DNA of 64,000 bases. Origin: Yersinia alsatica. GTDB taxonomy: Bacteria > Pseudomonadota > Gammaproteobacteria > Enterobacterales > Enterobacteriaceae. Position 1 is the first letter of the stretch. Each line of letters opens with the position of its first letter. The position numbers and the translations under genes were made by a program. The DNA lies in NCBI RefSeq assembly GCF_902170305.1, contig NZ_CABHWW010000007.1, positions 248,001-312,000 on the forward strand, in the 5' to 3' direction. Positions 39,301 to 51,652 of the stretch are shown here, one piece after another. The notes beneath the pieces are model-generated. The model searched no databases, was not told the origin of the DNA, and saw only the letters and a list, made by a program, of their open reading frames with translations.

Positions 39301-39540
39301 CTATTTCAGTTGGTAAACCACGGTACTGCAATGATTCTGCCCCTCTGGGCAGCTCTTACAACTGCCGGTAAGACATCCGCTATTATCCTGCTCAATGCGT
39401 TCAATCTTACCCATAGCTGTCAGCCGTTCTAACATGGCCTCAACCAGAGGCAGTGGCATCGCTAATTGATGACTAAGCTGATTTGCATCAGCGCTGCCAC
39501 TGAGGGCGATTGCATCACGCAATTGCAGTAGGCTTGCCAT
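39301..39540 (-). CDS. feoC: FeoC, small Fe-S winged-helix partner of FeoB
   Basis: A 79-residue protein with an N-terminal winged-helix domain and a four-Cys loop, CLTGSCKSCPEGQNHC, which binds an Fe-S cluster in enterobacterial FeoC. The frame is open to 39561, but the ATG at 39540 (MASLLQLRDAI) has a GGAGGAG site and matches the usual start. FeoC protects FeoB from proteolysis or senses oxygen, depending on the species studied. Its start lies 42 bases after the feoB stop. Confidence 0.92.
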   Translation of the reverse strand: MASLLQLRDAIALSGSADANQLSHQLAMPLPLVEAMLERLTAMGKIERIEQDNSGCLTGSCKSCPEGQNHCSTVVYQLK

Positions 39541-39582
39541 GTAGCTCCTCCTATTGATCACTCTGCCAAGGGTATTTAGCCA

Positions 39583-41898
39583 TTAGTGGCAGTCACCGCT
39601 CGAACTTTGACAACAGCTGGCGGGCGCACTGTTTTGTAATCTCACGGTGACCCGGCTACGTGCGCGGCGTAAGCCAAACAAGATCACCGTATTGATGATA
39701 ATCACCAACGCGATAATACCTAAACTCTGCTGCGGGTGGTCGCGGAAAGTGGCGGCTTGATAGAACAAGGTCGCCAGCGAATAAGCCACATTCAACCCCC
39801 ACAGTATCGAGAACGTCATCCAGCCACGGCTGGTTTCGCGCGCAATTGCCCCCATGACCGAGACACAGGGCACATACAGCAGCACGAAAATAAGATAGCT
39901 ATAGGCCGAAATACTGGAACCGAACTTGCTGCTCATCATCCCCATTGAACCCGCCGCCATTTCGCCATCACCTTTACTGGCTTCAATCGGGTTAGAGAGC
40001 ACACTGAGGCTAAAGGTATCTTTTAATCCCTGCCAGGTTTTATCAACCGCACCGGCTAATTCACCCAGTAAATTGAAGCTCTCGGCATCAAAGGGTTCAT
40101 TTTTAATCTGCTCAGCGGTATAGAGGGTATTCAGTGTCCCCACTACGACTTCTTTGGCCATGGCACCGGTGACTAACCCCACCGTCGCTTGCCAGTTATC
40201 CTCATGAACCCCCATTGGGGTCAGCAACGGGGTGAGCACTTTACTGACAGAGGCGAGTGCCGAGTCATTGATGCTATCGACCGCTTTGCCACTGAAAGAG
40301 AAACTATTCAGGCCACCAATGAAAATACTGGCGATGACAATGACTTTCCCCGCCCGTAGAACAAAGCCTTTCAGTCGCTGCCAGGTTTGCAGTAACAAGC
40401 TCTTCAGATGTGGCACATGATAAACCGGCAACTCCATCACAAAAGGAGAGGCTTCACCGCGCATGATGGTGTATTTCAGTACCAAGCCGGTGAGGATTGC
40501 CACGGCAATACCGAGTAAATAGAGTGAGAAAACGATGCTGGCCCCGTCCTGGCCGAAGAATGCCGCAGCAAATACCGCGAAAATGGCCAGCCGTGCACCA
40601 CAGGACATAAAGGGGGCCATCATGATAGTAATCAGCCGTTCGCGTTGGGCATCCAAGGTGCGCGCCCCCATAATCGAAGGCACATTGCAGCCGAAGCCAA
40701 CAATCAGTGGCACAAATGATTTACCCGGCAACCCTAACGCCTGCATCAGCCGGTCCATCACGAATGCCGCACGGGCCATATAGCCGGAGTCCTCCAAAAA
40801 GGAGAGGAACAGGTACATCATGCCAATTTGCGGCACCAGTGGCAGCACGGTGTTAATACCGCCCCCAACACCTTGGGCGAGGAAGATAGTCAGCCACTGC
40901 GGGAAATGCAGGGTATAACCGACCCATTGCAGCCCTTGGATAAAGATAGCGGCAGAGCCAATATCAAATATAGGTTGCAGTGCGCCACCAATGTTGATGG
41001 CCAATACGAACATTAAATACATAACAAACAGGAAAATCGGCACCCCTAACCAGCGGTTCAGAATTACTTTATCCAGTGCTTGGGTCAGGCGGTTTGGCTC
41101 TGCTTGCTGTGAGTTGCCGACGATATCGCAGATACGGGCGATGCTTTGATAGCGAGCATCGGCGATCACCAATTCGGGATCTTCGTGCTGATTTTGTCGC
41201 AGATTCTCACGCGCCAACTCAACCTGTGACGGCGCTATACCGGCGCGCGCCAGACTGTAGATATCCCCTTCCAGAATTTGCAGTGCCAGCCAGCGGCGCT
41301 GCTGGATAGGCCAAGAGCCCGGCATGTTCTGTACCAGTTTATCCACTTCATGCAGCAGCACTGGCGGGTAGTTAACCAGCGCTTTAAAGGTCACGGGCTG
41401 AAACTCATCGATACTGGCTTTTAATTCATTGATACCCTGTCCACGGGTAGAAACCAGCGGAATTACTGGGCAACCTAGCTGTTGAGAGAGGGCCGCGATA
41501 TCAATATCAATATGCTGGCTTTTAGCAATATCCAGCATGTTGAGTGCCACAATGCAGGGGATACCTAGCTCGATGAGTTGCAGTGTCAGGTAGAGATTGC
41601 GCTCCAGATTGGCGGCATCAATCACGTTAATCAGCAGGTCAGCCTCGCCACTCAAAATATAGTGGCAGGCAATTTGCTCATCCAGCGACGTTTGCTCAGA
41701 AATCGTCGTCAGCGAGTAAGTCCCCGGCAAGTCAACTAAGGTCACCTGATGCTGCGGGGTATTAAAATGACCTTCTTTGCGCTCAACCGTGACTCCGGCC
41801 CAATTCCCAACGCGTTGACGAGCGCCAGTTAACTGGTTGAAAAGAGTGGTTTTACCCGCATTGGGGTTGCCGATAAGGCCGATTGTGAGTGCTTTCAT
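39583..41898 (-). CDS. feoB: Ferrous iron transporter FeoB
   Basis: A 771-residue inner-membrane Fe(II) transporter with a cytoplasmic GTPase domain. The G1 motif GNPNAGKTTLFNQLTG starts at residue 10, followed by GNWAGVTVE, the DLPGTYSL G3 motif and LNMLDIAKS (G4). The membrane half contains two Gate regions (SGYMARAAFVMDRLM; LVIFSLL-type helices) and the family motif FVPLIVGFGCNVPSIMGAR; the C-terminus is rich in Cys (PASCCQSSSGDCH). The frame extends to 41958, but the ATG at 41898 (MKALTIGLIG) is the conserved start. Confidence 0.96.
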   Translation of the reverse strand: MKALTIGLIGNPNAGKTTLFNQLTGARQRVGNWAGVTVERKEGHFNTPQHQVTLVDLPGTYSLTTISEQTSLDEQIACHYILSGEADLLINVIDAANLERNLYLTLQLIELGIPCIVALNMLDIAKSQHIDIDIAALSQQLGCPVIPLVSTRGQGINELKASIDEFQPVTFKALVNYPPVLLHEVDKLVQNMPGSWPIQQRRWLALQILEGDIYSLARAGIAPSQVELARENLRQNQHEDPELVIADARYQSIARICDIVGNSQQAEPNRLTQALDKVILNRWLGVPIFLFVMYLMFVLAINIGGALQPIFDIGSAAIFIQGLQWVGYTLHFPQWLTIFLAQGVGGGINTVLPLVPQIGMMYLFLSFLEDSGYMARAAFVMDRLMQALGLPGKSFVPLIVGFGCNVPSIMGARTLDAQRERLITIMMAPFMSCGARLAIFAVFAAAFFGQDGASIVFSLYLLGIAVAILTGLVLKYTIMRGEASPFVMELPVYHVPHLKSLLLQTWQRLKGFVLRAGKVIVIASIFIGGLNSFSFSGKAVDSINDSALASVSKVLTPLLTPMGVHEDNWQATVGLVTGAMAKEVVVGTLNTLYTAEQIKNEPFDAESFNLLGELAGAVDKTWQGLKDTFSLSVLSNPIEASKGDGEMAAGSMGMMSSKFGSSISAYSYLIFVLLYVPCVSVMGAIARETSRGWMTFSILWGLNVAYSLATLFYQAATFRDHPQQSLGIIALVIIINTVILFGLRRARSRVTVRLQNSAPASCCQSSSGDCH

Positions 41899-41991
41899 GA
41901 TCCAACGTGATATCAATAAATTAAAATCAGACGGTGCGGGGCGATTTTTATCCATCACCCGGCAGCCAGAATAAGAAATTGACCTGTCGTG

Positions 41992-42216
41992 TTAGGGTTG
42001 CAGGTCGAGGGTCAGCAGATCTAAATCTTTTTTACGTACCACCAGGCTGACCCGACGGGCTTCTATCTGAATGGGGTCACCTAATGGCGCAAGGCGAACC
42101 ACATTAAATGAAGAGCCGGGTAACATACCCAGAGATAATAATTTCTGCCGATAAGCCGGGCTAATTTCAGGTGAGAAACCAATAATTTTGTAGGAACGCT
42201 GTGGAATAAGATGCAT
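41992..42216 (-). CDS. feoA: FeoA, SH3-like cofactor of the Feo transporter
   Basis: A 74-residue SH3-like protein needed for FeoB activity in vivo. The family features [39 protein letters not shown] are visible. It is the first gene of feoA-feoB-feoC, 93 bases upstream of feoB. A Fur-like site lies about 113 bases upstream of its start and an FNR-like site about 460 bases upstream. Confidence 0.95.
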   Translation of the reverse strand: MHLIPQRSYKIIGFSPEISPAYRQKLLSLGMLPGSSFNVVRLAPLGDPIQIEARRVSLVVRKKDLDLLTLDLQP

Positions 42217-42328
42217 AAAAGCCTCTTGAAAATTACCCTTTACACTTTAAATTTCAGGGTGTTGGTTAATGGCGTACCAGAATTCAGAATAATGTCATGC
42301 TAAGACGTAATGAGTGAAATAATAATAG

Positions 42329-42343
42329 TAAGAATCATTTTCA
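42329..42343 (-). promoter_or_regulatory. Candidate Fur box upstream of feoA
   Basis: TAAGAATCATTTTCA matches the 7-1-7 Fur consensus TGATAATNATTATCA at 11 of 14 specified positions. It lies about 113 bases upstream of the feoA start; feo operons are Fur-repressed in E. coli and Yersinia. Confidence 0.5.
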
Positions 42344-42675
42344 TATTCAACTAGGGCCAAATACTCAAAAGTAAGTATTCATTACGGTTTAATTTTTATA
42401 ATTAATGAGTCTGATTTCTATTTACGCTTGTTTTACCACCAAATTGGCGTGATCGCAAATGAGAATGATGAGTTAAATCAGTTAACTGGATGTTTCTTTT
42501 AAATCGGTCATCTTTAAGACTACCGGAGTGTGGGTGACTATCACTAATCCAAGTCATTGAGTTATCTCAACTCCTTGGGTTCCTGCTGTTGCGGACTATC
42601 TGCAACTCGAAGTCTATTGGGTATAACTCGATGTATTTATTGTAAAATACCGATTATTAACATAATCACTTCACT

Positions 42676-42689
42676 ATGATTTGAATCAA
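42676..42689 (-). promoter_or_regulatory. Candidate FNR box upstream of feoA
   Basis: ATGATTTGAATCAA matches the FNR consensus TTGAT-N4-ATCAA with one mismatch. FNR activates feo in E. coli, but the site is 460 bases from the feoA start, so it fits only if the transcript has a long leader. Confidence 0.45.
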
Positions 42690-42920
42690 ATAACATTCAG
42701 GTTTTAATTAATCCACGGTCGGTTATCGTAATTATTTATAAACTAACAGTAATAACAAACTCAATAAGCCGTCATGTTAAATATAATGTTAAATGAGTCA
42801 AGATTATTGCTTGTTTTGCCTGAGACATCGGAGAAGAAAAGAATCTCGTGCTAATTAATTTAAAAAATAATCTTACAATTTTATAGAAGAAAAAAATATG
42901 TGAAAAGCGGGCAGTTTAAT

Positions 42921-42947
42921 AAAGAAAGGGCCACAGCATGTGGCCCT
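42921..42947 (-). terminator. Terminator of tex
   Basis: AGGGCCAC (42927-42934) and GTGGCCCT (42940-42947) form an 8-bp stem with loop AGCAT. On the minus strand it is followed by TTCTTTATT, 12 bases after the tex stop codon. Confidence 0.85.
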
Positions 42948-42958
42948 AAGCTAAGTTA

Positions 42959-45331
42959 TCAGCGTTTTTTAAACGCCGCAGCCAGCGCGTCACTCATGGC
43001 GCTGTTCCCGCCTGAGTTGCTGTCCGCCCGCCCTTTGGCTGGTGGGCGGTTATTGGCGTCATTGTTAGCGTTATTCCGTGGGCGGCTGGCGCCACGATTA
43101 TCATTATTGGCACTGGCGCGGTTCTCGCCGCCATTACCCCGCCGCGAACCCCCTTCACCCGGCTGTTCATCCAGGCGCATGGTCAGCGCAATACGTTTGC
43201 GCTGTAAATCCACTTCCATCACTTTAACTTTGACGATATCACCGGCTTTCACCACCTTGTGTGGGTCATCGACAAACTTATCTGCCAGTGACGAGATATG
43301 CACCAGACCATCCTGATGGACGCCAATATCCACAAAAGCCCCAAAGTTAGTCACGTTTGTGACCGAGCCTTCGAGGATCATCCCCGGCGTCAGGTCATTC
43401 AGTGTTTCAACGCCTTCGGCAAAGGTGGCAGTTTTAAATTCAGGACGTGGGTCGCGGCCCGGTTTTTCCAGCTCACGCAAGATATCGGTGACGGTTGGCA
43501 CACCAAAACGCTCGGTGGTGAAGTCACGTGCATTAAGGTTGCGTAAGGCCGCAGCATTGCCCATTAAGTCCTGCAAAGCTTGCTCAGTTGCCGCCAGAAT
43601 GCGCTCGACGACCGGATAGGCTTCTGGATGCACCGTGGATGCGTCTAGTGGATTATCCCCGTGATTGATACGTAAGAAACCGGCGCACTGCTCGAAGGCT
43701 TTTGGCCCCAGACGGCTGACTTTCAGTAATTGCTCGCGGTTATGGAAACGACCATTCTCATCACGCCAGTTAACAATATTCTGCGCCATCATGCGGGTTA
43801 AACCGGCCACTCGAGTCAACAAAGGGACGGACGCCGTATTTAAATCCACGCCCACGGCGTTCACGCAGTCTTCTACCACGGCATCGAGCTTTTTCGCCAA
43901 TTGGCTTTGGCTGACATCATGTTGATATTGGCCGACCCCAATGGATTTTGGATCGATTTTAACCAGCTCAGCCAGAGGATCTTGCAACCGACGGGCAATA
44001 GAAACTGCACCACGGATAGAAACATCTAGATCTGGGAACTCTAGCGCGGCCAGCTCCGAAGCGGAGTAAACCGACGCCCCGGCTTCACTGACAATCACTT
44101 TTTGCGCCGTCACCGCCGGATACTGCTGTTGCAGTTCGGCAAAGAAACGCTCGGTTTCCCGCGATGCCGTGCCGTTACCGATAGCCACCAATTCAACCTG
44201 ATGCTTGATGCACAGGGCGGCCACTACGGCTGCGGCCTTGGCTGCCTGCCCGGTATGAGGGTAGATGGTATCGAAGGCAACCAGCTTGCCGGTAGCGTCA
44301 ACCACCGCCACTTTCACCCCAGTACGTAGGCCGGGATCGAGGCCCATGGTTGCGCGCATCCCTGCCGGTGCTGCCATCAGCAAATCTTGCATATTACGGG
44401 CGAACACATTGATTGCTTCATCTTCAGCCCGCTCACGCAGGGTGCTCATTAGCTCGGTTTCCAGATGCAGCAGTACTTTGATCCGCCATGTCCAGTTGAC
44501 CACCGCTTTACGCCAAGTGTCTGCTGGTGCGTTATTCAACCGCAAATCCAGATGATTAATAATGATCTGTTCGCCCTGACTTTCACGAGGCGGCTCGTCA
44601 AACTGCGGATCAGGATTCAGCGCCAGTTGCAGCACACCTTCATTGCGGCCACGGAACATTGCTAAGGCGCGGTGAGAAGGGACTTGGGCGATAGGTTCAT
44701 GGTGGTCAAAGTAATCGCGGAATTTAGCGCCTTCCTGCTCTTTGCCTTCCACCACTTTTGCTACCAGATGAGCATTTTTCCACAAGTACTGGCGCACTTT
44801 CGCCAGCAAGGTGGCGTCTTCAGCAAAACGCTCCATCAAGATATAGCGCGCACCATCCAGTGCCGCTTTGGTATCGGCCACGCCTTTATCAACATCAATA
44901 TAGGCCTGAGCCACCTGTTCTGGGTCTTGCTGCGGGTCATTCCATAGGCTGTCAGCCAAAGGTTCCAGACCTGCTTCAATAGCAATCTGCCCACGGGTGC
45001 GGCGCTTGGGCTTATAAGGAAGATATAAATCTTCCAGCTCAGTTTTACTCATGGTGCCATTAATCGCACCGGCCAGCTGCTCGGTGAGCTTGCCCTGATC
45101 TTCAATTGATTTAAGAATGGTTTGGCGGCGGTCTTCCAGTTCGCGCAGGTACCCCAAACGGCTTTCCAACTGGCGCAGCTGGGTATCATCCAACCCGCCG
45201 GTAACTTCCTTACGATACCGTGAAATAAAGGGCACGGTATTACCTTCATCCAGCAGACGTATTGCGGAGGCAACTTGCTCCGGTCGCGCCTGTAGTTCGC
45301 TTGCAATAATGCGGCTCAGTTGTTCATTCAT
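42959..45331 (-). CDS. tex: Tex (YhgF) S1-domain RNA-binding protein
   Basis: A 790-residue transcription accessory protein. An N-terminal helical region ([17 protein letters not shown]) is followed by a YqgF/RNase H-like domain ([19 protein letters not shown]), a helix-hairpin-helix region, and an S1 domain ([30 protein letters not shown]). The last 60 or so residues are an Arg/Asn/Gly-rich low-complexity tail, making it about 17 residues longer than the E. coli protein. Tex binds RNA polymerase and structured RNA and affects toxin gene expression in some species. It is divergent from greB. Confidence 0.95.
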   Translation of the reverse strand: MNEQLSRIIASELQARPEQVASAIRLLDEGNTVPFISRYRKEVTGGLDDTQLRQLESRLGYLRELEDRRQTILKSIEDQGKLTEQLAGAINGTMSKTELEDLYLPYKPKRRTRGQIAIEAGLEPLADSLWNDPQQDPEQVAQAYIDVDKGVADTKAALDGARYILMERFAEDATLLAKVRQYLWKNAHLVAKVVEGKEQEGAKFRDYFDHHEPIAQVPSHRALAMFRGRNEGVLQLALNPDPQFDEPPRESQGEQIIINHLDLRLNNAPADTWRKAVVNWTWRIKVLLHLETELMSTLRERAEDEAINVFARNMQDLLMAAPAGMRATMGLDPGLRTGVKVAVVDATGKLVAFDTIYPHTGQAAKAAAVVAALCIKHQVELVAIGNGTASRETERFFAELQQQYPAVTAQKVIVSEAGASVYSASELAALEFPDLDVSIRGAVSIARRLQDPLAELVKIDPKSIGVGQYQHDVSQSQLAKKLDAVVEDCVNAVGVDLNTASVPLLTRVAGLTRMMAQNIVNWRDENGRFHNREQLLKVSRLGPKAFEQCAGFLRINHGDNPLDASTVHPEAYPVVERILAATEQALQDLMGNAAALRNLNARDFTTERFGVPTVTDILRELEKPGRDPRPEFKTATFAEGVETLNDLTPGMILEGSVTNVTNFGAFVDIGVHQDGLVHISSLADKFVDDPHKVVKAGDIVKVKVMEVDLQRKRIALTMRLDEQPGEGGSRRGNGGENRASANNDNRGASRPRNNANNDANNRPPAKGRADSNSGGNSAMSDALAAAFKKR

Positions 45332-45500
45332 AAGTCTGATATCAATTAGTGAGTAGGAAAAATGGCAGAGGATAGTTATACGGATTGCCCGGATAAATTG
45401 CCAGTAGAGTGCTCATCGGGCTTGAGCTAACCTGAACTTATCGGTAAAAACATAGGGTATAGTAGAGGCATCTATCCGAAAGGGATAACTGGATTATTTT

Positions 45501-45998
45501 ATGGCTAAAAGCAACTACATTACCCGCGAAGGCTGGCAGGCGCTGGATCGTGAGCTGCATTATCTGTGGCGTGAAGAGCGGCCAGTGGTGACTCAAGCGG
45601 TCTCTGAAGCGGCAGCAATGGGCGACCGTTCGGAAAATGCCGAATATATCTATGGTAAGAAGCGTCTGCGGGAAATTGATCGCCGGGTGCGCTTTCTGAC
45701 CAAACGTCTTGAAGTGCTGAAAATCGTTGACCCAGACCCGCGTCAGGAAGGGAAAGTCTATTTCGGCGCTTGGGTGCGGGTAGAAAATGAAGTAGAAGAG
45801 CAGCGCATCTTCCGCTTGGTCGGCCCGGATGAGTTCGATCCGGCAAAAAAATGGATTTCTATCGATTCACCGGTGGCCCGTGCCTTAATTGGCAAACAGG
45901 TGGATGATGAGGTGACGGTTCAGACGCCAAATGGTGAAGCGACCTACTGGATTTTAGAGATTCGCTACCGTCCATTTGACGAAAGTGTTGATAATTAG
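45501..45998 (+). CDS. greB: Transcription elongation factor GreB
   Basis: A 165-residue GreA/GreB family factor. The N-terminal antiparallel coiled coil carries the acidic tip in MGDRSENAEYIYGKKRLREI, which enters the RNA polymerase secondary channel to stimulate cleavage of backtracked RNA. The C-terminal FKBP-like domain has DEFDPAKKWISIDSPVARAL. The YIYGKKRLREIDRR sequence is the GreB rather than GreA form. It lies between tex and ompR, as in E. coli. Confidence 0.95.
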   Translation: MAKSNYITREGWQALDRELHYLWREERPVVTQAVSEAAAMGDRSENAEYIYGKKRLREIDRRVRFLTKRLEVLKIVDPDPRQEGKVYFGAWVRVENEVEEQRIFRLVGPDEFDPAKKWISIDSPVARALIGKQVDDEVTVQTPNGEATYWILEIRYRPFDESVDN

Positions 45999-46118
45999 GC
46001 ACAACAATAAGCTTTGTAACAATTTCGACTAGAATATATACCATAAATAGCTGTCTGTTAGAGTGAGTTTTTCTAACAATGTGCAGATTCGGGCAATACG
46101 GCCTTTGGGAGTAATAAA

Positions 46119-48196
<2,078 letters not shown>

Positions 48197-48255
48197 TATT
48201 TAGTTTGTGGTTAGTTCGGTTGTTAAGGCATCGGTGTTTGCTGAGCTTCATGAGT

Positions 48256-48301
48256 CTCAACCGGTCAAGGGTGTGTGAGCGCACACCCTTGACCGGTTGA
48301 G
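48256..48301. repeat. Perfect 20-bp hairpin between envZ and pckA
   Basis: CTCAACCGGTCAAGGGTGTG (48256-48275) and its exact reverse complement (48282-48301) flank a 6-nt loop TGAGCG. It is a very stable palindrome in the gap between convergent genes but lacks a T tract on either side. The left arm, the loop and ten bases of the right arm recur from 24362, so it belongs to an interspersed repeat family. Confidence 0.92.
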
Positions 48302-48404
48302 TCAGCGGAGAGAAGGTTGTTGCCAATCTTATGTCAACCGAATCAGGCTACCGAACTAATCCCCAATCCCCCCCTCACCACCAAAATACTAAATCGACTT
48401 CCGC

Positions 48405-48436
48405 AGAAAAAACAAAAGGGGCACAACTGTGCCCCT
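48405..48436 (-). terminator. Terminator of pckA
   Basis: AGGGGCAC (48417-48424) and GTGCCCCT (48429-48436) form an 8-bp stem with loop AACT. On the minus strand it is followed by TTTGTTTTTTC, 26 bases after the pckA stop. Confidence 0.9.
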
Positions 48437-48462
48437 CGCAATATAACCAACCTCAATCTAAC

Positions 48463-50082
48463 TTAGATCTTCGGCCCTGCACTGACCAGCGCAGCCCCTG
48501 CTGGGGTATCGGTATATTTATCAAAGTTAGTGGTAAAACGCTTCGCCAAATCTTCGGCCTTCTCTTGCCACTGCGCGACATCGGCATAAGTGTCACGTGG
48601 GTCGAGGATATCTGGGTTCACGCCCGGTAATGATGTTGGCACGGCCAGATCAAAGATTGGTAAGGTGAAGGTTTCTGCTTTATCAATCTCGCCATTCAGA
48701 ATGGCGTCGATAATGCCACGGGTATCCTTGATGGAAATACGTTTGCCAGTTCCATTCCAGCCAGTGTTGACCAGATAGGCCTGTGCGCCGACCGCTTGCA
48801 TACGTTTAACCAGCACTTCTGCATATTGCGTTGGGTGCAGCGACAAGAATGCTGCGCCAAAACAGGCAGAGAATGTAGGTGTTGGCTCGGTGACACCGCG
48901 CTCAGTACCGGCGAGTTTGGCGGTAAAGCCAGACAGGAAGTGATACTGGGTTTGATTGGCCGTCAGGCGTGATACTGGCGGCAATACGCCAAAGGCATCG
49001 GCGGTCAGGAAAATAACCTTGGTGGCATGGCCTGCTTTAGAGACCGGCTTAACGATATTTTCGATGTGGTAAATCGGATAAGAAACACGGGTGTTTTCAG
49101 TTTTAGAACCGTCGTTGAAATCAACAGTGCCATCGGCTAGCACTACCACGTTTTCCAACAGAGCATCACGTTTAATTGCATGATAAATGTCGGGTTCTGC
49201 TTCTTCGGATAACTTGATGGTTTTGGCGTAGCAGCCGCCTTCAAAGTTAAATACCCCGTCATCATCCCAGCCGTGTTCGTCATCACCGATCAATTTACGT
49301 TTCGGATCTGTGGACAAGGTGGTTTTACCGGTACCGGACAAGCCGAAGAAGATAGCGACATCGCCTTTTTCACCGACGTTGGCGGAGCAGTGCATAGATG
49401 CAATGCCTTTCAGCGGCAGCAGGTAGTTCATCATTGAGAACATACCTTTCTTCATTTCGCCGCCATACCATGTGCCGCCAATCAGCTGCATACGTTCTGT
49501 CAGGTTAAAGGCCACAAAGTTCTCTGAATTCAGACCTTGCTCTTTCCAGTTCGGGTTAGTGCATTTAGCGCCATTCATGACGATAAAATCGGGCTCGAAA
49601 TGGGCCAGTTCTTCATCTGATGGGCGGATAAACATGTTTTTAACGAAATGCGCTTGCCAAGCGACTTCAGTGACGAAGCGGACTTGTAGACGTGTATCGG
49701 CATTAGCACCGCAGAATGTATCAACAACAAACAGACGTTTGCCTGACAGTTGCTCGGTGACCAACCCTTTCAGGTGGTTCCAAGTCTCTTGGCTCAGAGG
49801 TTTGTTATCATTCTTGCCTTTGCCCTGATCAGCCCACCACACGGTATCTCGGGTGATATCATCACGGACAATATATTTATCTTTTGGTGAGCGGCCGGTA
49901 AAGATACCGGTATCGACCGCTATTGCTCCTGTGGTGGTGAGGGTTCCGCGCTCGTATCCTTCCAGCGTGGGTTTGGTCTCTTCCTGGAACAGTAAATCAT
50001 AGCTAGGGTTGTAAACAATCTCGCTGACGTTATGGATGCCATAGGCGGCGAGCTCCTGCGGGGTAATTCCTTTAACACTCAT
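48463..50082 (-). CDS. pckA: Phosphoenolpyruvate carboxykinase (ATP)
   Basis: A 539-residue gluconeogenic enzyme converting oxaloacetate and ATP to phosphoenolpyruvate and CO2. The kinase-1a loop is visible as [16 protein letters not shown] and the metal-binding kinase-2 region as [24 protein letters not shown]. The N-terminal segment [15 protein letters not shown] binds substrate. It lies just downstream of the ompR-envZ region, as in E. coli, but transcribed convergently to envZ. Confidence 0.97.
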   Translation of the reverse strand: MSVKGITPQELAAYGIHNVSEIVYNPSYDLLFQEETKPTLEGYERGTLTTTGAIAVDTGIFTGRSPKDKYIVRDDITRDTVWWADQGKGKNDNKPLSQETWNHLKGLVTEQLSGKRLFVVDTFCGANADTRLQVRFVTEVAWQAHFVKNMFIRPSDEELAHFEPDFIVMNGAKCTNPNWKEQGLNSENFVAFNLTERMQLIGGTWYGGEMKKGMFSMMNYLLPLKGIASMHCSANVGEKGDVAIFFGLSGTGKTTLSTDPKRKLIGDDEHGWDDDGVFNFEGGCYAKTIKLSEEAEPDIYHAIKRDALLENVVVLADGTVDFNDGSKTENTRVSYPIYHIENIVKPVSKAGHATKVIFLTADAFGVLPPVSRLTANQTQYHFLSGFTAKLAGTERGVTEPTPTFSACFGAAFLSLHPTQYAEVLVKRMQAVGAQAYLVNTGWNGTGKRISIKDTRGIIDAILNGEIDKAETFTLPIFDLAVPTSLPGVNPDILDPRDTYADVAQWQEKAEDLAKRFTTNFDKYTDTPAGAALVSAGPKI

Positions 50083-50281
50083 GTCATAACTCCTGGATCG
50101 TCAATTTTCTACCAGCGATTGTAAATCCTCATCCCTGATTAACAGCGATAGCTATCAAAGATTTTAATATATGGCCTATTTTTCGCTAAGTTATGAGAGA
50201 TAGAACACGGATTGTAGCAAGAGTGAAACGCGAGAAGGAATGGCTGGGCACGTGTCAGCACCCAACCATGTATTACAGGAA

Positions 50282-51163
50282 TTAATGGATTTGTTCTGAA
50301 GAAGAACTATTACCGCTTTTTAAAGTGGCGATATCGACGGCATCAAACAGGTAGTGATTGCCGCAATACTCACAATGCATGTCAATGTTGCCATCCTGCT
50401 CGAGCATTTCTTTAATGTCATCTTCAGATAACGTTACTAATGCATCAGCACAACGCTCACGAGAACAGGTGCAACGGAAGCTGACATTCTGCGGCTCATA
50501 TAACGTGACTTCTTCCTGATGGTATAAACGATACAGCACTTCATTGGCTGGCAACGTAAATAGCTCTTCGGCCTTAATGGTGGTGGTCAGTTGCGCCAGA
50601 TGATCGAATTCATCTTCATTGCGTTCCTGTGCTGGTAGAACTTGCAGCAGCATACCGGCTGCCGCTGCTTTGCCTTCTACACTGCCGGTACGGATAAACA
50701 GGCGGGTAGGTAGCTGTTCAGATTGCATGAAGTAGTTTTCCAGGCAAGCAGCGATGGTGTCACCTTCTAAGGCGACAACACCCTGATAGCGCTCACCTTT
50801 TGCCGGTGTAATGGTTATCACCAGATAGCCATTGCCCACCATCTCTTTCAATGTGCTTTCAGCGCTGATTTCGCCTTTATAGCGGGCGACACCGCGCATT
50901 TCTTGTTGGTTATTGCCGTTAATCACTGCCAGTGAGACTGGACCGTCACCGCCCTGCAATTGCACAGTGATATCACCATCAAATTTAAGGGTGGCGGTCA
51001 ACAGACTGGTCGCGACCAACATTTCGCCCAACAGTTTTTGTACCGCGGGTGGGTAATCATGGTTGGCTAATACCTGCTGGTAGGTTTCATTGACTGAAAC
51101 CAGTTCACCGCGCACAGCATGATTAGTAAACACATAGCGGTGTAATTGGTCGTGATTAGACAT
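50282..51163 (-). CDS. hslO: Redox-regulated chaperone Hsp33
   Basis: A 293-residue holdase chaperone activated by oxidation. The redox switch is visible near the C-terminus as [10 protein letters not shown] followed about 30 residues later by [10 protein letters not shown], giving the CxC and CxxC pairs that hold zinc in the reduced state. The N-terminal domain includes [13 protein letters not shown]. Activated Hsp33 protects proteins from bleach and peroxide-heat stress. It follows hslR by 45 bases on the same strand. Confidence 0.96.
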   Translation of the reverse strand: MSNHDQLHRYVFTNHAVRGELVSVNETYQQVLANHDYPPAVQKLLGEMLVATSLLTATLKFDGDITVQLQGGDGPVSLAVINGNNQQEMRGVARYKGEISAESTLKEMVGNGYLVITITPAKGERYQGVVALEGDTIAACLENYFMQSEQLPTRLFIRTGSVEGKAAAAGMLLQVLPAQERNEDEFDHLAQLTTTIKAEELFTLPANEVLYRLYHQEEVTLYEPQNVSFRCTCSRERCADALVTLSEDDIKEMLEQDGNIDMHCEYCGNHYLFDAVDIATLKSGNSSSSEQIH

Positions 51164-51208
51164 AGTTTTCTCTCATATTGGCCGCCGTTTAAACCCGCCA
51201 TACTGGGT

Positions 51209-51616
51209 TTATTCTGGCTCGCCTTGTTTAAATTTGATCAGGTTGCGACGCTCTTTTTTATCCGGTCGCCTATCCGGATGTGGCATGGTCAGGGCATTCA
51301 ATTTACGTGCCTGCGCCACTTTCTCGCGGTTTGCAATGCTGGCCTCGGTCTCTTCATATAATGCTTGTGCTTCATTGGCTCCACGGCGCTGGCTATTTAG
51401 CGCCAAGACCCGCACGGTGCGCTCGTCATTGCCCTGACGTAGACGAATTTCAGCATTCAGCTCAACCAGTTTGCTCGGTTTACCGCGCTGGCCGTTGTAA
51501 TGAACTTTACCGCCATCCACCATTTCCCGTGCTATTGCTCTGGTTTTATAAAACCGGGCAGCCCAAAGCCATTTGTCCAGCCGAACCGATTCGTCAGGGG
51601 GTGTTTTATCCTTCAT
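51209..51616 (-). CDS. hslR: Ribosome-associated heat-shock protein Hsp15
   Basis: A 135-residue S4-domain RNA-binding protein. The S4 motif VRLDKWLWAARFYKTRAIAR with DGGKVHYNGQRGKPSKLVE is at the N-terminus, and the basic C-terminal end PHPDRRPDKKERRNLIKFK matches E. coli Hsp15. It binds stalled 50S subunits that still carry nascent chains and helps recycle them. The frame is open to 51640; the ATG at 51616 (MKDKTPPDES) gives a length close to the E. coli protein. Confidence 0.95.
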   Translation of the reverse strand: MKDKTPPDESVRLDKWLWAARFYKTRAIAREMVDGGKVHYNGQRGKPSKLVELNAEIRLRQGNDERTVRVLALNSQRRGANEAQALYEETEASIANREKVAQARKLNALTMPHPDRRPDKKERRNLIKFKQGEPE

Positions 51617-51652
51617 AAACATTCTCGCTGTTTCATCCACGTCACTTCATTC

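Larger units (their letters stand above)
42217..42958. other. Long noncoding region upstream of feoA
   Basis: This 742-bp AT-rich region separates the feoA start from the end of tex, both on the minus strand, and must hold the feo promoter. No plausible coding frame was seen. It contains a Fur-like site (42329), an FNR-like site (42676), a stretch around 42549-42625 whose CAACTCGAAGTCTATTGGGT end resembles a decayed ERIC-type terminus, and the tex terminator at 42921-42947. Confidence 0.6.
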
